In this document: one piece after another, positions 60,122-64,000 of the stretch | How positions within the stretch are numbered: position 1 is the first letter of the stretch | Layout: each line of letters starts with the position of its first letter | Source of the DNA: Paenibacillus harenae DSM 16969 | GTDB lineage: Bacteria; Bacillota; Bacilli; Paenibacillales; Paenibacillaceae | Direction of reading: 5' to 3' | Assembly: GCF_000422465.1 (NCBI RefSeq) | Contig: NZ_KE383844.1 | Coordinates: 495,070-559,069, forward strand | DNA length: 64,000 bases | Position numbers and translations under genes: made by a program | Notes under the pieces: generated by a model | What the model saw: the letters and a program-made list of their open reading frames with translations, nothing else | Told to the model about the DNA's origin: nothing | Databases searched by the model: none

Positions 60122-61024
60122 ATGAACGATCATGATTGGCTGGTGGAACAATTCGAGGCGCATCGAAAACACCTGCAAACGGTGGCTTACCGGATGCTCG
60201 GATCTTTAAGCGAAGCGGATGATGCCGTACAGGAGTCATGGATTCGTCTTAGCCGCACCGATACTAGAGAGGTCGAGAATATGGGGGGATGGCTGACAAC
60301 GATAGTCTCTAGGGTGTGTCTGGATATGCTGCGAATTCGTAAATCGCGGCGTGAGGAGCTTGCGCTGGTGAATGTGCCTGAACCGGTTAATAGCCGTCAG
60401 GACGAAAGCAATCCTGAGCACGAAACATTGTTGGCCGACTCGGTTGGTCTTGCGATGCTGATGGTCCTTGGAAATTTGAATCCCGCCGAACGCATCGCAT
60501 TCGTATTGCACGATATTTTCGCCTTATCTTTCTCGGAGATCGCCCCGATTATAGGGCGTAACGAGGCAGCAGCCAGACAACTTGCGAGCCGTGCGCGCCG
60601 TCGGATTCAGGGAGCGAAAGCGACTGCGGATTCGGAGGAGTTCAAGCGAAAACGGGAGCTTGTAGATGCTTTCCTAGCAGCGTCGCGTTCTGGAGATTTT
60701 GAGAAGCTTCTTGCGGTATTAGACCCCGATGTTGTGCTCCGGCAAGACCCTGCATTTCCTCCGGTCGCAGCATGGCCAGTTGTTCACGGTGCGGAAGCTG
60801 TGGCAAAAGGCTTCGCTGGTCGCGCCCATGGTGCACGGCCGGTGCTCGTGAACGGATCTGTAGGCGTGGTTGTTGCTTCTCGCGGTCAAATGCTTTTCGT
60901 GCTCGAACTCAAAATTGTGGATGGCAAGATCACCGAGATCGACATGACTGCCGATCAAGCGCGCGTTCGCCGGCTCGACTTAGCAGAAATGAAGAGCCCG
61001 ATTATGCCGGCAGCTTCATCATAA
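60122..61024 (+). CDS. ECF RNA polymerase sigma factor, SigJ/ECF41-like with SnoaL-type C-terminus
   Basis: 300 residues. Sigma region 2 (YRMLGSLSEADDAVQESWIR, with LSR) at about 22-60 and region 4 (LNPAERIAFVLHDIFALSFS, EIAPIIGRNEAAARQLASRA) at about 115-170 are followed by a SnoaL/NTF2-like domain (AFLAASRSGDFEKLLAVLDPD) that controls activity in ECF41-type factors without an anti-sigma factor. Those genes commonly sit next to a DoxX, carboxymuconolactone decarboxylase or oxidoreductase gene, which fits the divergent DoxX gene here. GGAAGAAG precedes the ATG. Confidence 0.93.
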   Translation: MNDHDWLVEQFEAHRKHLQTVAYRMLGSLSEADDAVQESWIRLSRTDTREVENMGGWLTTIVSRVCLDMLRIRKSRREELALVNVPEPVNSRQDESNPEHETLLADSVGLAMLMVLGNLNPAERIAFVLHDIFALSFSEIAPIIGRNEAAARQLASRARRRIQGAKATADSEEFKRKRELVDAFLAASRSGDFEKLLAVLDPDVVLRQDPAFPPVAAWPVVHGAEAVAKGFAGRAHGARPVLVNGSVGVVVASRGQMLFVLELKIVDGKITEIDMTADQARVRRLDLAEMKSPIMPAASS

Positions 61025-61055
61025 CTGTTTATTGATCTATCCTCCCCGTTGAGAA

Positions 61056-61083
61056 GACGGCAGCCGGTGAAGTAGCTGCCGTC
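61056..61083 (+). terminator. Hairpin after the ECF sigma gene
   Basis: GACGGCAGC (61056-61064) and GCTGCCGTC (61075-61083) pair perfectly around a 10-nt loop. No T-run, so termination is uncertain. Confidence 0.55.
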
Positions 61084-61133
61084 CCTACGTGCATATTGAG
61101 TTATAATTACCCGAGGAAGTTTAACATCTGATC

Positions 61134-61553
61134 CTATTCCTGCCAGGTCACCGGTTTATCGAGTATGACGCCATCCGTCTCCACCCATTGGCGGAGACTG
61201 CCCGCTTGGACTTGAATTACGATGAAAGACAAATCGCCAGTACCGTTATTGCGTAGAGTGCGTTCGCCTTCAGGTGCAACGCGAACCGTCGTGCCTTCCT
61301 TGACATCAATAATCTGTCCATCCACCTGGAACTGACCTCGGCCGCCAATGAAAAGGTATAGCTCCTCATTCTCTCGATGTGTGTGATAGAACGGGATCGA
61401 GCCTCCTTGCGGAAGTTGGTTCAATGAAACCTCCATACCCGTTAGTCCAAGCCTGTCCTTCAGAAAGTACTTTCCCGGGATGGGGACCTTCGACATACTC
61501 ATAAGGCTGCTAAATGGACCTGCTTCCACAACGCTGAAATTTATATTATTCAT
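61134..61553 (-). CDS. Cupin-domain protein
   Basis: 139 residues from ATG 61553, with GGAAG 7 nt upstream. A single cupin barrel: motif 1 with the metal-binding His pair and Glu in FYHTHRENEELYLFIGG (about 60-76), and motif 2 around PEGERTLRNNGTGDLSFIVI, which lacks a clear metal His. May bind a small ligand or metal; function unknown. Confidence 0.88.
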   Translation of the reverse strand: MNNINFSVVEAGPFSSLMSMSKVPIPGKYFLKDRLGLTGMEVSLNQLPQGGSIPFYHTHRENEELYLFIGGRGQFQVDGQIIDVKEGTTVRVAPEGERTLRNNGTGDLSFIVIQVQAGSLRQWVETDGVILDKPVTWQE

Positions 61554-61766
61554 TTGATAACTTCCTTTCAATTTGATTTTAATAAAGGCACAAGATTATT
61601 ATAGGAAAATTTCATAGGCTGCATTTCTTATGAATTGCTACTTTTTGTTTATTTTATATTTGGCCCTTGGCGGCATTCGAAGAATGAATCACTTCTTGTA
61701 CCACTATAATATTCATGGGGACTATTGTAAGATGAATAACAAATAAACATGGGGAGATGGATTGCG

Positions 61767-62528
61767 ATGTGGGATCGTAAAGAACTGAAGCGTGAAGCCA
61801 AGGATGTGCTGCGGAGATCGTACTGGAAAGCATTTTTGGTAAGCATTATTCTGGGATTTGTCGGTGGAGGCGGCGGCTTTCCCAGCTTTAACTTTAACGC
61901 TGGATCATCCGGTTCTTCAGGCATTTCCGACTCCCCCGGCGTGGAGATCGATTGGGGGATCTTCGCCCCCTTCCTAGCTATTGCGATTGGCATCATGATT
62001 ATTGCCATTTTGTTCGCTCTAGCGTTTCGCATCCTACTCGGGTTTCCCCTCGAAGTCGGTTCGATGCGTTACTTCAAGCAATCTGCGGAACATGAGGCGA
62101 ACCTGAATCATTTGGGCTTTGCTTTTAACAAGGGCAGGTATCTGGATATCGTGAAAGCGATGTTGTGGAGAGGTTTTCTGAATTTCTTATGGTTCCTGCT
62201 CCTCATCATCCCCGGGTTCGTGAAAATGTACGCTTACAGCATGGTGCCGTTTATTTTGGCGGATAACCCCAACATTGGGTATAGGCGTGCGGTGGATGTA
62301 AGCAATCAAATGACGCGGGGACATAAATTTCGTATGTTCGTGCTTGATCTAAGCTTTCTCGGATGGATCATCCTCGGAACTCTTGCCCTCTTCGTCGGCG
62401 TCCTGTTTGTACTGCCTTATATCAATGCCACAAAGGCGGAGCTGTATCTGAAATTACGCCAACTGGCGCTGAAGGACGGCCTGACAACGGAAGAAGAGCT
62501 TCGGCTGACTCAGACACCTGTCTATTAA
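61767..62528 (+). CDS. DUF975-family integral membrane protein
   Basis: 253 residues from ATG 61767; an ATG 6 codons upstream overlaps the GGGGAG ribosome site. MWDRKELKREAKDVLRRSYW is the typical N-terminus, followed by about five membrane helices; FLLLIIPGFVKMYAYSMVPF and SNQMTRGHKFRMFVLDLSFL are family signatures. Unknown function, common in Firmicutes. Confidence 0.9.
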   Translation: MWDRKELKREAKDVLRRSYWKAFLVSIILGFVGGGGGFPSFNFNAGSSGSSGISDSPGVEIDWGIFAPFLAIAIGIMIIAILFALAFRILLGFPLEVGSMRYFKQSAEHEANLNHLGFAFNKGRYLDIVKAMLWRGFLNFLWFLLLIIPGFVKMYAYSMVPFILADNPNIGYRRAVDVSNQMTRGHKFRMFVLDLSFLGWIILGTLALFVGVLFVLPYINATKAELYLKLRQLALKDGLTTEEELRLTQTPVY

Positions 62529-62596
62529 ACGTCAGCTGCCACTTGAATAAACTTATAAGGCTTGATATAACAAATATTTTATCGCCTTAAAATAAA

Positions 62597-62630
62597 AGCG
62601 GAGCCTAAAGACGGGCTCCGCTCATTTTAT
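62597..62630 (+). terminator. Terminator after the DUF975 gene
   Basis: AGCGGAGCC (62597-62605) pairs with GGCTCCGCT (62614-62622), followed by CATTTTAT. Confidence 0.82.
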
Positions 62631-62822
62631 CTTGTCTTTGATTCCATCAGACGCCGCGATGAGAATCTTGTCAAACCTTTCAGAATCGCTTCTTTTTGGT
62701 TTACGGTAGAGAGAAGTTGTAGATGCTGCTAAAGGCGATTACGGTTTTGAACATAAAGGAATAACTGCCGCCCCTAGCGAATGTATTGAAAATAAATCCA
62801 AAAAAAGAAACTGGAGAATGCG

Positions 62823-63584
62823 ATGACCTTTCCGATTTTCATCGATCTTGGCTTTATCAAGCTGCATCCTCATGCGGTATTTGAAGCGCTCGCTTATTTT
62901 ATCGGTTTTCGGGTGTACCTCATCACGCGCAGCAAGGACAAGCTTCCGATTGTGCAGGGCATGTGGGTCATTGTCGGGGCTATTCTAGGAGCAGCTATCG
63001 GTTCTAAACTATTGTATTGGCTGGAAGACCCTATGCGGACGATCGCGAACTGGCATAGCTACACCTATTTAATGGAGGGCAAAACGATCGTCGGCGGGCT
63101 GCTGGGCGGACTGATCGGTGTGGAGTGGACGAAGAAACGCGTGGGCATTACCCGGTCCACGGGAGATGATATGGCGCTGCCGATTATAGTCGGCATGTTC
63201 ATCGGGCGCATCGGCTGCTTTATGACAGGGCTTGATGATCATACCTACGGCACGCCGACAACTTGGATAACCGGCATCGACTTTGGCGACGGCATCCTCA
63301 GACACCCGACTCAGCTGTATGAAATGTTTTTCTTGCTTGTGCTTAGCGTCATGCTCTACCGGTTGAAAAAAAGAGCGGCCTTGCCTGACGGAGCGGTCTT
63401 TCAGCTTTTTATGACGGGGTATCTCTTGTTCCGCTTGACCGTCGATTTTATTAAGCCGACTCCCCATGTCTATCTCGGACTTAACCATATTCAGCTGGCT
63501 TGCCTCGCAGGCTTAATCTATTATTTTGCGTTGATGTACAAGTGGCTGGGACAGCCGCTGCGCTCCCATCGAAAGGAACTGTGA
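62823..63584 (+). CDS. Lgt-like membrane protein, key residues changed
   Basis: 253 residues, about seven membrane helices, with the topology and several motifs of prolipoprotein diacylglyceryl transferase: GGLLGGLIGV (91-100), GRIGCFM (128-134) and HPTQLYE (161-167). Three positions known to be needed in E. coli Lgt differ: the His before GGLLGG is Val90 (H103), the Asn of GRxGNF is Cys132 (N146), and the following Glu is Leu137 (E151). It is therefore unlikely to be the housekeeping Lgt. TGGAG precedes the ATG. It is followed after 2 bp by a Tes-like radical SAM gene, which suggests that it handles a lipid substrate. Confidence 0.85.
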   Translation: MTFPIFIDLGFIKLHPHAVFEALAYFIGFRVYLITRSKDKLPIVQGMWVIVGAILGAAIGSKLLYWLEDPMRTIANWHSYTYLMEGKTIVGGLLGGLIGVEWTKKRVGITRSTGDDMALPIIVGMFIGRIGCFMTGLDDHTYGTPTTWITGIDFGDGILRHPTQLYEMFFLLVLSVMLYRLKKRAALPDGAVFQLFMTGYLLFRLTVDFIKPTPHVYLGLNHIQLACLAGLIYYFALMYKWLGQPLRSHRKEL

Positions 63585-63586
63585 CG

Positions 63587-64000
63587 ATGACAACCAAAAA
63601 CAGACCCTATATCTTCTACGAGCTAACGAACAGCATCTGTTCGAAGTGTTTACGCAAGGTTGAAGCTAAAGTCATTATTGAGGACGATCAAGTGTTTCTG
63701 CTCAAGTATTGCGGACATCACGGACGCGAAAAGGTACTGATCGCAAGCGACGCCGCCTATTATAAGAAATGCCGCGAATTTCTGAAGCCTGCGGAAATGC
63801 CGCAGCAATGGAACACGCCGATCCGCTACGGCTGTCCCTATGATTGCGGATTATGTCCCGACCATGAGCAGCATAGCTGTCTGACCCTGCTCGAGGTCAC
63901 GGACCGCTGTAATCTGCAATGCCCGATCTGCTATGCGGAGTCCTCCCCGCACCGGGATTCGTGGCGCTCGCTTGAGCAGATCGAGCAAATGCTCGACGCC
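63587..64000 (+). CDS. Radical SAM protein, tetraether lipid synthase (Tes)-like, 3' end outside window
   Basis: 138 codons are visible. An N-terminal zinc-ribbon-like region (CSKC at 18-21, CGHHG at 42-46) is followed by GCPYDCGLCPDHEQHSCL (Cys83, Cys87, Cys90, Cys98) and the radical SAM cluster motif CNLQCPICYAE (Cys108, Cys112, Cys115). This spacing and the DCGLC motif are those of MJ0619/Tes-type enzymes, which carry several metal sites and couple lipid chains C-C in archaea; other bacterial relatives are uncharacterised. It is only 2 bp after the Lgt-like gene, with AAAGGA overlapping the end of that gene. Confidence 0.88.
   Translation, partial: MTTKNRPYIFYELTNSICSKCLRKVEAKVIIEDDQVFLLKYCGHHGREKVLIASDAAYYKKCREFLKPAEMPQQWNTPIRYGCPYDCGLCPDHEQHSCLTLLEVTDRCNLQCPICYAESSPHRDSWRSLEQIEQMLDA

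Noticed and set aside
59901..60239. 112-codon minus-strand open frame before the ECF gene
   Set aside because: Overlaps the start of the sigma factor gene, no ribosome site and no recognisable domain.

Overview
The window reads as a chromosomal segment of a spore-forming, Gram-positive member of the Bacillales, most likely Paenibacillus or a close relative. The evidence is a GerA-type spore germination operon, a YheC/YheD-family spore-coat ATP-grasp protein, many carbohydrate ABC importers with lipoprotein binding proteins but no ATPase gene of their own, a YesM/YesN-type two-component system, TnrA/GlnR-like and Fur-like boxes, strong AGGAGG-type ribosome binding sites, and many TTG and GTG starts. 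I see no rRNA, tRNA, CRISPR array, transposase, phage gene or replication origin. The first gene (aldo/keto reductase) and the last gene (radical SAM enzyme) run off the window.

Layout. 1-6032: aldo/keto reductase, ribokinase, and a four-gene germination operon (gerA-, gerC- and gerB-like genes plus a 69-codon membrane gene). 6214-8766: an ATP-grasp enzyme, then an SDR oxidoreductase and a MerR regulator sharing a divergent region with a 19-bp-spacer MerR-type promoter. 9262-14013: cobalamin-independent methionine synthase metE with an upstream LysR regulator, then an Lrp-type regulator divergent from a YitT-like membrane protein. 14131-15860: a nitrate/nitrite transporter with a long leader holding a terminator hairpin and two TnrA/GlnR-like boxes. 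15990-20922: an LplABC-like sugar importer with its LacI repressor and three CGAAACGTTTC operators. 21133-25136: EamA transporter, Uma2 nuclease-fold protein, APH-type kinase and two SRPBCC proteins. 25238-31186: a GbsR-like regulator and a Ugp-like importer operon that also carries a HAD phosphatase, an SMR exporter and a metallophosphoesterase. 31323-36748: a GH43 glycosidase with an importer, divergent from an unusual ArsR-type regulator. 37015-41343: a membrane protein/Xre pair, a dehydrogenase, a small lipoprotein, and a PhyH dioxygenase divergent from an AraC regulator. 41865-48166: a binding protein, two permeases, a histidine kinase and a response regulator, ending in a 27-bp tandem repeat. 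48455-51370: two tandem BtrH/C39-like paralogues with a WYL regulator. 51434-57758: zinc-ribbon protein, YheC/D protein, CutC, a siderophore-binding lipoprotein with a Fur-like box, a Btr-like AraC regulator, and an NHL beta-propeller protein. 57967-63584: a putative RNA methylase with an apparent ACG start, a small coiled-coil protein, DoxX, an ECF sigma factor, a cupin, a DUF975 protein and an Lgt-like protein. 63587-end: a Tes-like radical SAM enzyme.

How the parts fit. Most of the window supports scavenging of plant- or soil-derived carbohydrates. Four importer gene sets each have a dedicated regulator (LacI, GbsR-like, ArsR-like, YesMN-like) and would depend on a shared MsmX-type ATPase encoded elsewhere. 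Nitrogen, methionine and iron acquisition genes lie between them. The candidates I consider most likely to be undescribed are the Lgt-like/Tes-like lipid pair at the right edge, the tandem pseudo-C39 pair with its WYL regulator, and the GbsR/Ugp/SMR/phosphoesterase operon. All functional calls are read from sequence and memory of families; no database search was run.
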